Assembly (NCBI GenBank): GCA_017303875.1
Contig: JAFLBP010000043.1
Span: forward strand, 1-43,573
Reading direction: 5' to 3'
From: Chitinophagales bacterium
GTDB taxonomy: Bacteria; Bacteroidota; Bacteroidia; Chitinophagales; Saprospiraceae
DNA: 43,573 bases
Shown piece after piece: positions 33,268 to 41,094 of the stretch. Both the position numbers and the translations under genes were made by a program. Within the stretch, counting starts at the first letter, position 1. Every line of letters starts with the position of its first letter. The notes below the pieces were generated by a model. That model was not told the origin of the DNA, made no database searches, and saw nothing but the letters and a program-made list of their open reading frames with translations.

Positions 33268-34974
33268 ATGGCACGTTCAAAAAGAACACAGGCTTTGCTG
33301 CAATTCGGTCTGTTTTGTGGCATTCTGTTGTTTGTAAATATTCTCGGACAAGCGTTTTACACCCATCTTGACCTGACGGAGGAAAAGCGCTATACCCTCA
33401 CCAAGCCTACCATAGAACTGCTGGAGGGCTTAAACGATCGTATTTACATCAAAGTGCTGCTGGAAGGCGAGTTCCCTGCCGGTTTTAAACGCCTGCAAAG
33501 TGAAACGCGTGAAATGCTCCGCGATTTTCGGGTGGAAAACGGCAATATTGAATTTGAATTTGAAAATCCGCTGGAAGGCAGTGCACAGGAAGTGAAAGAG
33601 CGGCAAAAAGCGCTGGCCGATGAAGGGATTGTGCCCCTGAATCTCCGATTGAACGAACAGGGCGCCACCTCACAAAAATTGGTTTACCCCACCGCTATTG
33701 TCCGCTTTGGCAGCAATAAGGTAAATGTAAACCTGCTGGAAAACAACTCGCCAACGCTGTCGCCCGATCTGGCCATCAACAATTCCGTGAGTTTGCTGGA
33801 GTATAAATTAGCCAATGCCATCAAAAAAGTGATGAGCAACAAGCGCCCCAAGGTAATTTTTACCAAAGGACACGGCGAACTCGGTCCCATTCAGACCAAA
33901 GACCTGGAGCGCAGCCTGAACCAGTTTTACGACACCGACCGCCTCTCGCTCGACTCCGTGGTGCAAATCAAACCCGAAGATTGCGACTTGCTGGTGGTGG
34001 CCAAGCCCACAACGCCATTTTCCGAGCAGCATAAATTTGTCATAGACCAGTTCCTGATGAACGGCGGGCGCATTCTCTGGCTCATCGACCGCATGAACGG
34101 CGATTTAGACAGCCTCCGCGGCTCCGTTAATTTTATCCCGACCGACTATCCCATCAACCTCGAAGACATGCTCTTCAAATATGGCGTGCGGATTCAGCCC
34201 GACCTGATTATGGACCTGGAATGCACCAAAATTCCCTTGCAGGTGGGTACGGTGGGCAATGCCCCGCAATTTGACCTCTTCAAATGGTTTTATCATCCGG
34301 CTGTGCAGCCCTCCGGCAAGCACGCAACGGTAAAAAATATGGATCGGGTGGAGCTGCGCTTCTGCTCTTCCATTGATACCATCCGCACCAAAACACCGGT
34401 TACCAAAACCGTGTTGTTAAGCTCCAGCAAATACAGCAAATTACAATTCAGCCCCATTGACATTAATTTCCGGGAAACCGTACAACTTAACCCCGACCCG
34501 GTGAAGTTCAACAAAGGTCCGCAGATCACAGGCCTGCTGCTGGAAGGTATTTTCCCTTCTGCTTACCAATTCCGGGTGTCGGAGGAAATGCGCGCTGGAC
34601 TTGCACAACTGGGCATACAGGCCAAAGAACAAAGCGTGCCTACCCGGCAGATCGTGATCAGCGACGGCGACGTGGCTGCCAATTTTATCCGCGACCCGGA
34701 GGCCAAAGAATGGTACCCGCTGGGTTTCAACCGTTTTGAAAAAACAACCTACGCCAACAAGGATTTGCTGCTCAACATCGTCGAATACCTCATTGACCCC
34801 AAGGGCGTGATTGAAGCCCGCACCCGTGAAGTAAAAATCCGCCCCATCGACGAAGTAAAGGCGCGTAACAATGCCCTGATGCTGCGCATCCTGAACATCG
34901 GCCTGCCGCTCTTGTTTCTGGCGCTGTTCGCAGTGGCATTCCTGTTTGCCCGCCGCCGATATTACACCAGCTAA
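33268..34974 (+). CDS. gldG: gliding motility ABC-transporter component GldG
   Basis: 568 residues. An N-terminal transmembrane segment (about 12-29), the family opening LDLTEEKRYTLTKPTIELLEGL, a large periplasmic GldG/ABC_transp_aux domain (IFTKGHGELGP, LLVVAKPTTPFSEQHKFVIDQFLMNGGRILWLID, in fragments) and a C-terminal transmembrane segment (about 543-563). GldG normally pairs with the permease GldF encoded just upstream and ATPase GldA, and the three are needed for gliding. Here the gene upstream is a PAP2-like membrane protein, not GldF, and neither gldF nor gldA is in the window. The protein is otherwise full-length. Confidence 0.9.
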   Translation: MARSKRTQALLQFGLFCGILLFVNILGQAFYTHLDLTEEKRYTLTKPTIELLEGLNDRIYIKVLLEGEFPAGFKRLQSETREMLRDFRVENGNIEFEFENPLEGSAQEVKERQKALADEGIVPLNLRLNEQGATSQKLVYPTAIVRFGSNKVNVNLLENNSPTLSPDLAINNSVSLLEYKLANAIKKVMSNKRPKVIFTKGHGELGPIQTKDLERSLNQFYDTDRLSLDSVVQIKPEDCDLLVVAKPTTPFSEQHKFVIDQFLMNGGRILWLIDRMNGDLDSLRGSVNFIPTDYPINLEDMLFKYGVRIQPDLIMDLECTKIPLQVGTVGNAPQFDLFKWFYHPAVQPSGKHATVKNMDRVELRFCSSIDTIRTKTPVTKTVLLSSSKYSKLQFSPIDINFRETVQLNPDPVKFNKGPQITGLLLEGIFPSAYQFRVSEEMRAGLAQLGIQAKEQSVPTRQIVISDGDVAANFIRDPEAKEWYPLGFNRFEKTTYANKDLLLNIVEYLIDPKGVIEARTREVKIRPIDEVKARNNALMLRILNIGLPLLFLALFAVAFLFARRRYYTS

Positions 34975-35034
34975 ACCGCTGCAACGTTTTCTGATTAAGC
35001 GGGTCTATATTGCCCGTACCTGAACTTTTCTGTT

Positions 35035-36786
35035 ATGCAAATACTCGACTGGATTGTACTGGTCGGCGCTTTAACGCTGATCATTGTTTACGGCATCTGG
35101 AAAAGCCGCAACATCAAAGGCAGTGAAGATTTCCTTGTGGGCAAACGCGATTTGCCCTGGTGGACAATCGGGTTGAGCATTATGGCCACACAGGCCAGCG
35201 CCATTACCTTCCTCAGCACCCCCGGCCAGGGCTTTGCCGACGGGATGCAGTTTGCCCAATTTTATTTCGGCATGCCCATCGCCATGCTCATTTTGGCGTA
35301 TTTTGTACTGCCTATTTACTACGGACTGCGCGTTACAACCGCCTACGAATATTTAGAAAAACGCTTCGATGTGCGCATGCGCGCCCTTACGGCCGTGTTG
35401 TTCCTTATTCAGCGCGGTGTTGCGGCAGCCATCAGTATTTACGCGCCGAGTATTATCCTGAGTACGGTTTTGGGCTGGGATTTGGGCCTGACCAATTTTC
35501 TGATGGCCGTTTTTGTGGTGATTTATACTACCAGCGGCGGCAGCGCGGCGGTGAGCCGCACCCAGGAAATGCAGATGACCATTATCCTTTTCGGCTTGTT
35601 TTTGTCCCTTTATCTGATAACGGATAAATTACCCGAAGGCGTGGGCATTAAGGAAGCCTGGGATATTGCCGGTGTAACCGGCAAAACCCAGATTATAGAT
35701 ACTGGCTTCAGCTGGAACGACCGCTACAATATCTGGTCGGGCATATTGGGCAGCACCTTCCTGTTTTTATCCTACTTCGGCACCGATCAAAGCCAGGTAG
35801 GGCGTTATTTGTCGGGCAAGTCGCTGCGGGAAAGTCGTTTTGGCTTGTTGTTCAACGGCTTTGTAAAAGTGCCCATGCAATTGCTTATTCTGAGTGTGGG
35901 AGTATTGGTTTTTGCTTTTTTTCAATTCAATGCACCGCCTTTACATTTTAACCAGACGCACAGCGGCAATTTGGAAAAATCTGCACTTGCGGCCGACTAC
36001 CATCGGCTGGAGCAACGCGCCGACAGTGTTTTTCAGATCAAGCAGACGGCCATGAACGCCTTTTTGCAGGAAAATGATCCGACACGCAAAACGGCAACTG
36101 CCGAGCAAATCCGGACGCTGGAGGCCGAGCGACAAAACCTGCGCTATGAAGCCAAAACTTTGTTGGCGCGTATAGACAAAGATTCCCTGGAGTTTGCCAA
36201 ACTGCAAGCAGAAAACCCCAAGGATTACAAAGACAAGCTGAACAGCAAATTCAAAGACAGCGATTATGTGTACATCAATTATGTGCTGAAATATATTCCC
36301 GCAGGCATCATCGGCTTGCTGGTAGCCATGATTTTTTGCGCTTCCTGGAGCACCACCGCCTCCGAACTGAGCGCCCTGACCTCCACGAGCGTGTCGGATA
36401 TTTACCGGAGGCTTATAGTGCCCGGACAAAGCGACCGGCATTATTATGTGGTTTCGCGCTGGACGACCGTGCTATGGGGCGTATTCATTGTGTTGTTTGC
36501 CACCTATGCCAGTTTGTTTGAGAACCTGATTCAGTTGGTCAACATGGTCGGGTCGGTGTTTTACGGCACCATCCTGGGTGTCTTTTTTACGGCGTTTTTT
36601 CTCAAACGCGTGCGCGGTCGCGCGGTGTTTGTTGGCGCTGTCATCGCGCAAACGGTGGTATGCATCCTGTTTTTCTTCATCAACAAGGATGCGTATTTGT
36701 GGTACAATCCGCTGGGCTGCGGGATTGTGATGGGCGTCAGCCTCTTGCTTTCTTACCTGTGGCCGGAGCCGGAAAAGGCAGCATAA
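35035..36786 (+). CDS. sodium:solute symporter (SSS family) with charged insertion
   Basis: 583 residues, 13 or so transmembrane segments. SSS signatures include FLVGKRDLPWWTIGLSIMATQASAITFLSTPG (in fragments), ITFLSTPGQGF, YTTSGGSAAVSRTQEMQM, and SYFGTDQSQVGRYLSGKS, with sodium-site-like Ser/Thr near ASAITF. A soluble segment of about 110 residues (near 300-410), rich in Lys/Glu/Gln and probably coiled-coil, is inserted between two late membrane helices, longer than in typical family members. Substrate is unknown (candidates in the family: sugars, sialic acid, proline, iodide). Transcribed after gldG with a 60-bp gap; a 24-codon membrane-peptide ORF and a terminator follow. Confidence 0.9.
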   Translation: MQILDWIVLVGALTLIIVYGIWKSRNIKGSEDFLVGKRDLPWWTIGLSIMATQASAITFLSTPGQGFADGMQFAQFYFGMPIAMLILAYFVLPIYYGLRVTTAYEYLEKRFDVRMRALTAVLFLIQRGVAAAISIYAPSIILSTVLGWDLGLTNFLMAVFVVIYTTSGGSAAVSRTQEMQMTIILFGLFLSLYLITDKLPEGVGIKEAWDIAGVTGKTQIIDTGFSWNDRYNIWSGILGSTFLFLSYFGTDQSQVGRYLSGKSLRESRFGLLFNGFVKVPMQLLILSVGVLVFAFFQFNAPPLHFNQTHSGNLEKSALAADYHRLEQRADSVFQIKQTAMNAFLQENDPTRKTATAEQIRTLEAERQNLRYEAKTLLARIDKDSLEFAKLQAENPKDYKDKLNSKFKDSDYVYINYVLKYIPAGIIGLLVAMIFCASWSTTASELSALTSTSVSDIYRRLIVPGQSDRHYYVVSRWTTVLWGVFIVLFATYASLFENLIQLVNMVGSVFYGTILGVFFTAFFLKRVRGRAVFVGAVIAQTVVCILFFFINKDAYLWYNPLGCGIVMGVSLLLSYLWPEPEKAA

Positions 36787-36991
36787 GGCGCGAAACAGCA
36801 ACAAACGGACGATTTTACAAAAGGAATAACATTTTTGGGTTAGGCGCGCATGCCATTGAATCATACGCGAGTTTGTCTTCCATTGACATTTTATTTGCAG
36901 AAACGACTATAACAAAAACAAAAGTGGCCTCGTTTTTGCAGTACACATAACCGATCACCCAATTGTTTCACCAACACAAAAATTTAATCCT

Positions 36992-37066
36992 ATGATCATT
37001 CTCACGTTTCTGCTTTTGATTCTTCTGGTTTTTGGAACACGTACATTGAAAGAACATCGGGCTTAG
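36992..37066 (+). CDS. possible 24-residue membrane peptide after symporter gene
   Basis: ATG 36992 to TAG 37066 encodes a hydrophobic stretch of about 15 residues (IILTFLLLILLVFG) followed by a basic tail (TRTLKEHRA). Single-helix peptides of this size accompany some transporters (for example KdpF with KdpA), but this one is 205 bp downstream of the symporter stop and I recognise no family. A hairpin (37069-37087) and then a strong terminator (37145-37178) follow. The 36787-36991 gap shows nothing else. Coding status is uncertain because the ORF is so short. Confidence 0.35.
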   Translation: MIILTFLLLILLVFGTRTLKEHRA

Positions 37067-37144
37067 TCCGTCGGGGCATTCCCGACGACCATACCTGAAA
37101 AAGCGCGTTTTTTGCCCACAGCAAAAAAACGGTGCATACGCTTG

Positions 37145-37178
37145 AAAAGCGGTATCGAGGCTACTCGGTACCGCTTTT
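37145..37178 (+). terminator. intrinsic terminator after symporter/small ORF
   Basis: A 15-bp stem (37145-37159 with 37164-37178, one G-T wobble) with a GCTA tetraloop is followed by a T-run TT and then ATTT; the stem's own 3' arm ends in TTTT. This is the clearest plus-strand rho-independent terminator in the window. A smaller 7-bp hairpin (37069-37075 with 37081-37087) lies upstream. The region 37179-37306 up to the next (minus-strand) gene shows no feature. Confidence 0.75.
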
Positions 37179-37306
37179 TTATTTGGCTAAAGTTCTTTTA
37201 CCGATAAAATCAAAAAGGGGGGAACACAACCGGGGGCCTGTACTTTCCAGCGCAGGCCACTTGTACCGTTCCGAGTACAAGCGTTGCACTCCCCTCCATT
37301 CTTGGT

Positions 37307-37747
37307 TTATCTCTGCCCGACAAACGCGGGTTCCGTACAAGCGCTCAGCGTCATTTCCACCGTTTTCTCGCCGTATTCCAGCGGATAAACACCGGCTTCA
37401 ATGCAGAGGGTGTCGGCAGCGCCTAAGCTGCGGCAAATTTCTACTGGCAGCAACAGCGTTGTTTCTACCAAAAATCGCCCCTGACTGAAAAAAGCCTCGT
37501 AGGTGGCAAGCAACATGCCATCGAGCGGGAAACGCAGCTGTAGCCCATTTTTGGGGCTGTAGCGCAATTCTGCCTTGACGATGCGCAGTGTAGCCGGGAC
37601 AAATGCGTCCCAGGTCGGAGGAGGCAGCATATCCACCTCACAAACGCCATAGCGCGCACATTGAAGTGCCGGATTGCCCAGCACCACCCGGGCGCGGACA
37701 GAGATAAAGGTATTTTGAGGAGAAAGGAAGGGTAATATACGATTCAT
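37307..37747 (-). CDS. unknown protein, last gene of five-gene operon
   Basis: 146 residues from ATG 37747 (MNRILPFLSPQNTFISVRARVV); the open frame continues upstream into the previous gene and is rejected there. Unlike its operon partners it has no clear signal peptide. The C-terminal part FFSQGRFLVETTLLLPVEIC, then CIEAGVYPLEYGEKTVEMTL resembles the C-terminal part of the upstream gene's product (WFVGGKFQCLQPVQID... LRRGMYPVQETKDTYIVLFTL), so the two may be distant relatives; I rate this tentative. It starts 5 bp after the upstream stop codon. I do not recognise a family. Confidence 0.65.
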   Translation of the reverse strand: MNRILPFLSPQNTFISVRARVVLGNPALQCARYGVCEVDMLPPPTWDAFVPATLRIVKAELRYSPKNGLQLRFPLDGMLLATYEAFFSQGRFLVETTLLLPVEICRSLGAADTLCIEAGVYPLEYGEKTVEMTLSACTEPAFVGQR

Positions 37748-37752
37748 TTGGA

Positions 37753-38181
37753 TCAAAGTGTGAACAAAACAATGTAGGTGTCTTTCGTTTCCTGAACAGG
37801 ATACATTCCGCGACGCAATATTACGGCATGTTCGGAAAGTAACACACTTTTTGAAAGTGTGGCATCTATCTGAACAGGTTGCAGGCACTGAAATTTTCCG
37901 CCCACAAACCAGGCAGTTTTATCAGCCATGCTCATATCGCGCTTTCGAAGCTCAAGGTACAATGTTCCTTCCCCGTCGCGGCTAAAAAATACCGGAATTC
38001 CGGTGGGCGCGCCCGCGCTGCCGTTGGGAACAATGCTACACGGAAATTTTCCGTCTTTGGCGGGGCAAGTTACACCGTCGCCTTTGAGCAAGACGGCATT
38101 CATTGCGGAATCGCCGCCCCAGAACGGCGTAAAAGCGGAGCAAAACAGGCCGATGGCCAACAGAGTCAGGATATGTTTCAT
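37753..38181 (-). CDS. small exported protein, unknown function
   Basis: 142 residues with signal peptide (MKHILTLLAIGLFCSAF; cleavage near residue 17-20). The mature part has three cysteines (CPAKDGKFPC, FQC) and ends in a strand-rich stretch with GMYPVQETKDTYIVLF. No family recognised. Fourth gene of the operon 40539-37307, separated by 43 bp from the upstream gene and 5 bp from the downstream one. Probably periplasmic or outer-membrane-associated. Confidence 0.7.
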   Translation of the reverse strand: MKHILTLLAIGLFCSAFTPFWGGDSAMNAVLLKGDGVTCPAKDGKFPCSIVPNGSAGAPTGIPVFFSRDGEGTLYLELRKRDMSMADKTAWFVGGKFQCLQPVQIDATLSKSVLLSEHAVILRRGMYPVQETKDTYIVLFTL

Positions 38182-38224
38182 TGTAATTGATGTTAAATGA
38201 TGAAGGAGGCGTTTTGTTTTTGAG

Positions 38225-38740
38225 TCAGTCGGGTTTGAGGGGTACTTTTTTCAACAAAGGATCATCGCTCACGGTGTGCATACAGAATCCGTTCTCGCCC
38301 GGCGCGCCGGGTTTGTCGTATTTACAAAAGCAGCGCTGCGCCGCCTGATCGAACATACAACCACTGCACGCTTCGCCGGTGCAGGCATCCCAGTAGTGTT
38401 CGGCAAAATAATTTCCCTGGCCATCGGGTTTTAAGCGGAGTGCGACGTAAACGGCTTGCTCAAAATTGAGCGCATGTCGGCTTTCCAAAATCAAAAACCA
38501 GTGCCCTTCGAGGTATTGCCGGTCGATATTTTCGATCAGGCCGATACGCGCCAGGGTCATCCGAACCGAGCGCACCAATACCTCTTCGCTGACAATGAGC
38601 CGTAATTTACCATTCACCAGCGTGGCCACAGGATCTGTTTCCGGGTCAAAATATTCCGTTGCTTTCTGAGCGGACAGGGTATTGGCGCCCAGAAAGCAAC
38701 AAAACCCAAGCAGCAGGACTTTGTAGTATATTGCTTTCAT
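38225..38740 (-). CDS. exported cysteine-motif protein, paralogue A
   Basis: 171 residues from ATG 38740 (MKAIYYKVLLLGFCCFLGANTLSAQ, signal peptide cleaved after SAQ); an ATG at 38746 adds two residues. The mature domain opens with FDPETDPVATLVNGKLRLIVSEEVLVRSV, then WFLILESRHALNFEQAVYVALRLKPDGQGNYF, quoted in part, and a C-terminal Cys module C-x4-C-x2-C-x8-C-x-C (CTGEACSGC...CFC) plus one late Cys. The next gene upstream encodes a protein with the same plan, so they are paralogues from a tandem duplication. Cysteine spacing could bind a metal or form disulfides in the periplasm. No known family. Confidence 0.75.
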   Translation of the reverse strand: MKAIYYKVLLLGFCCFLGANTLSAQKATEYFDPETDPVATLVNGKLRLIVSEEVLVRSVRMTLARIGLIENIDRQYLEGHWFLILESRHALNFEQAVYVALRLKPDGQGNYFAEHYWDACTGEACSGCMFDQAAQRCFCKYDKPGAPGENGFCMHTVSDDPLLKKVPLKPD

Positions 38741-38750
38741 AGACATTTAT

Positions 38751-39257
38751 TTACTCGGCTGGTTTGGAAATTTTGAGCAGGGGAAAAGGTATTGCCATAC
38801 TTCCGCCGCCACAGGTATTGCCAATGCCGGTGGTGCAGGTGCAGTCGTCGCGCTTACATTGGTCGCAGCCTGATGTTTCGCAGGTCGTACCACTATTGGC
38901 TGCGAAGAAGTAATTGCCATTGGGCACAAGTGGCACTAATGTGCTGTATGTTTTTTGCGGATTAAACAGGTACAGCCAGTCGTAAGCCAGGTAGTGCACG
39001 CCATTGAGCTGGATACGTTCAACTTTCTGCACCTTAGATGCTTCGCCCAATCGCGCCGACAAGGATTGAATCAGCAAGTATTCGCTGATAAAAAGCTGCA
39101 CCTGGTCGCCGCTTTTGACCGCAACCGGGGTTGTTTGCGGATCAAAGCTGAACAATGTACTGCTACTGCCGGCAGCACTTGCCATTGTTCCGGCCTGCGG
39201 TTGAGCATTTATCTGGCTGCAAATAAGCGCCAGCAGCAGGATCAATAAATTCCTCAT
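38751..39257 (-). CDS. exported cysteine-motif protein, paralogue B
   Basis: 168 residues with signal peptide (MRNLLILLLALICSQINAQ). FSFDPQTTPVAVKSGDQVQLFISEYLLIQSL aligns with the start of paralogue A (F-D-P-x-T-x-P-V-A, I-S-E, L-x-x-S), then LNGVHYLAYDWLYLF, VPNGNYFFA and the C-terminal C-x4-C-x2-C-x4-C-x-C module (CETSGCDQC...CTC) with one more Cys. It ends in a hydrophobic AIPFPLLKI segment. Second gene in the operon; 16 bp after the coiled-coil protein gene and 10 bp before paralogue A. No known family. Confidence 0.75.
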   Translation of the reverse strand: MRNLLILLLALICSQINAQPQAGTMASAAGSSSTLFSFDPQTTPVAVKSGDQVQLFISEYLLIQSLSARLGEASKVQKVERIQLNGVHYLAYDWLYLFNPQKTYSTLVPLVPNGNYFFAANSGTTCETSGCDQCKRDDCTCTTGIGNTCGGGSMAIPFPLLKISKPAE

Positions 39258-39273
39258 GTTTTGCGGCTTTTAT

Positions 39274-40539
39274 TTATTCGTAATAAGTGCCGTACAGCAT
39301 GTCCTTCAGTTTTGAACCTTGTACTTCAGGCATGCGGTAAGCGCTGTTGAATTTATCCAGCGTTAGGTCAATATCCTCCTTGAGCTGCTTGAATTGTGCG
39401 GGCAGGGTTTCGGAGCAGGCTTTTTCATTTTCATAGCTGCTCGCAATTTTGGAGAATTTCTTATAATACTCGCTGCCTTGCCCTACAAAGCCGCTGTATT
39501 TTTCAATAAACTGCGCCACACGGTCTATGGAAAATTGCAGATTGGTGGTGGCGCGCATGACGAGTTTCTGGTCGGGTGCAGCCGCAGTTGAAGTGCCCGG
39601 CATAGGAGGAAAACCGCCCGGGGTAGTGGTGGTGGTTCCTGCGGGGTTTTCGCCCAGCGCTTTAGCAACATAGGAATCGAGCATGCTGTATAGGCGTTCC
39701 CAGTCGTCGCCGTCGCGGCAGCTGGTTAGTGGAATGGTATAACCCACCTGACGGGCGCATTCGGTAAACAGCACTTCGCATTCTTTTTTCAGGGTCAGGT
39801 TTGCGTCGCGCAGGTAGCCGGTTTCGTAGTAGATAACATTGAGGTCGGTGTGCATGCGTACGGTGAAATCAAGAATACAGGCGATTTTATCGATACTCTC
39901 TTTTTTCTCCTTTTCATCGCCGCTGCCGGTAATCAGGCCTACGATGGAGAAGGCCGCACTGAGGTAGGGATTGGACTGGAGCAGGTTGGGCAGTTCAAAA
40001 CCAAACTTCTTTTTTACTTTATCATCGATAATAGCCTTTGTCTCTTTGAATTCCGGATAATTGTGCGGATTGGAGAGATTGGAAAGACCTTGTTGTGCTT
40101 TCAGGCTACTGAAATGGTGATCCATACTGAGCACCTTTTCATAGAGCATTTTTACCACCTCGATACTTTTGCGGTAGCGCACTTTGAGGAGTTTGAGTTC
40201 GTGCTCCTGCGTTTCTTGTTCAAGGGTTTCAACCAATTGTTTTTGTTCCCAGATTAGTTCAAAACCCCGTTCGGCAGTGCGGTTGCGCGGGTCAGCGAGT
40301 GCCGTCTGAATATCGTCGAGACGCATACGCATAGATTCTGTTTCGCGGAGGAAATCGCGATCGAGCTGCTCGATCTCCAACGCAATTTTTTCAATAAATG
40401 GCCGCATCAGCGCTTCCATGTTTTCATGGTCGGGCGTGTAAGGGCCAGGGCCGGCATAACCTGCAAAGGCGCCGGAAAGAACAAGGCACAGAATTGCCAG
40501 GCTGCGCCGTAGCGCCTGCCGTATGAAAGATACAAACAT
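39274..40539 (-). CDS. exported helical/coiled-coil protein, first gene of operon
   Basis: 421 residues. Signal peptide MFVSFIRQALRRSLAILCLVLSGAFAGYAG (quoted in part: hydrophobic ILCLVLSGAFA), cleavage near residue 29. Helices with heptad character span about 40-160 (ALEIEQLDRDFLRETESMRMRL, QKQLVETLEQETQEHELKLLKVRY) and a C-terminal helix (QFKQLKEDIDLTLDKF). A low-complexity Thr/Pro/Gly linker (GTTTTTPGGFPPMPG) separates the halves. Conserved-looking cysteines occur in pairs (ACILD, CEVLFTEC, SC). No family recognised. It probably forms a periplasmic scaffold. The operon promoter is not clear; a 38-bp nested palindrome lies at 40700-40737, 160 bp upstream. Confidence 0.75.
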   Translation of the reverse strand: MFVSFIRQALRRSLAILCLVLSGAFAGYAGPGPYTPDHENMEALMRPFIEKIALEIEQLDRDFLRETESMRMRLDDIQTALADPRNRTAERGFELIWEQKQLVETLEQETQEHELKLLKVRYRKSIEVVKMLYEKVLSMDHHFSSLKAQQGLSNLSNPHNYPEFKETKAIIDDKVKKKFGFELPNLLQSNPYLSAAFSIVGLITGSGDEKEKKESIDKIACILDFTVRMHTDLNVIYYETGYLRDANLTLKKECEVLFTECARQVGYTIPLTSCRDGDDWERLYSMLDSYVAKALGENPAGTTTTTPGGFPPMPGTSTAAAPDQKLVMRATTNLQFSIDRVAQFIEKYSGFVGQGSEYYKKFSKIASSYENEKACSETLPAQFKQLKEDIDLTLDKFNSAYRMPEVQGSKLKDMLYGTYYE

Positions 40540-41094
40540 GTTGTATGTTTTTTAAAAGATGAACAGATACAGTTGAGCGCCCGAAATGCATCCCGAATCA
40601 CTTCGGAACTACATACGGAACGCTGCACTGGAGGAAAAAACCGGTGTTTTGTACGTATGACGATTAGTGATAATCAAGCGCCACACAAGTACTGTATTTA
40701 TTCGGAAATATAATGTTGAAACATTACTTTTCCGAATCGTTTAACGGGAATGACAAACCAAAAAAATGCAGCTTGCTGTCTGAGAATAGAGGATAGCGAT
40801 GCAAAGCCTGCATATAATGTAGTGAACCGTTGCTTTTCAATTGAATGATTGCAGCCCTGGTAGGGCAGGGAACTCAAGCCAAATCTGCGGTCCGGGAACC
40901 TTTACCACCCTTTTCAGGGCGGCAAAGTTTGGGGAAACAGTTGAGCCGGGTGGCTGATCTCGGTGGCGATACGGTGGTGTACTGTTTTGTTCATAAACGT
41001 TTTTGTTTTTGTTCAGGACAAAGATGCGGTGGTTTTCAGGATCAGTTCAAGGACAAACACACGCTTTTGGAACAGGGTAAATTTGAGAGATTAA
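40540..41094. other. 555-bp intergenic region without supported gene
   Basis: Apart from the nested palindrome at 40700-40737 and the left unit of a 68-bp repeat (41019-41086), this stretch shows no credible gene. A 90-codon plus-strand reading frame (40845-41117) has no signal, domain or coding-like composition and is rejected. A 26-codon minus frame (40994-40914, MNKTVHHRIATE...) lies just behind the repeat unit and may be the remnant of a gene. Confidence 0.5.
40700..40737. promoter_or_regulatory. 38-bp nested palindrome upstream of the five-gene operon
   Basis: Outer arms ATTCGGAAA (40700-40708) and TTTCCGAAT (40729-40737); inner arms TAATGTT (40711-40717) and AACATTA (40720-40726); two symmetric 2-base internal gaps and a 2-base centre. 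It is an operator-like or attenuator-like structure 160 bp upstream of the first gene of the operon. Binding protein unknown. Confidence 0.65.
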
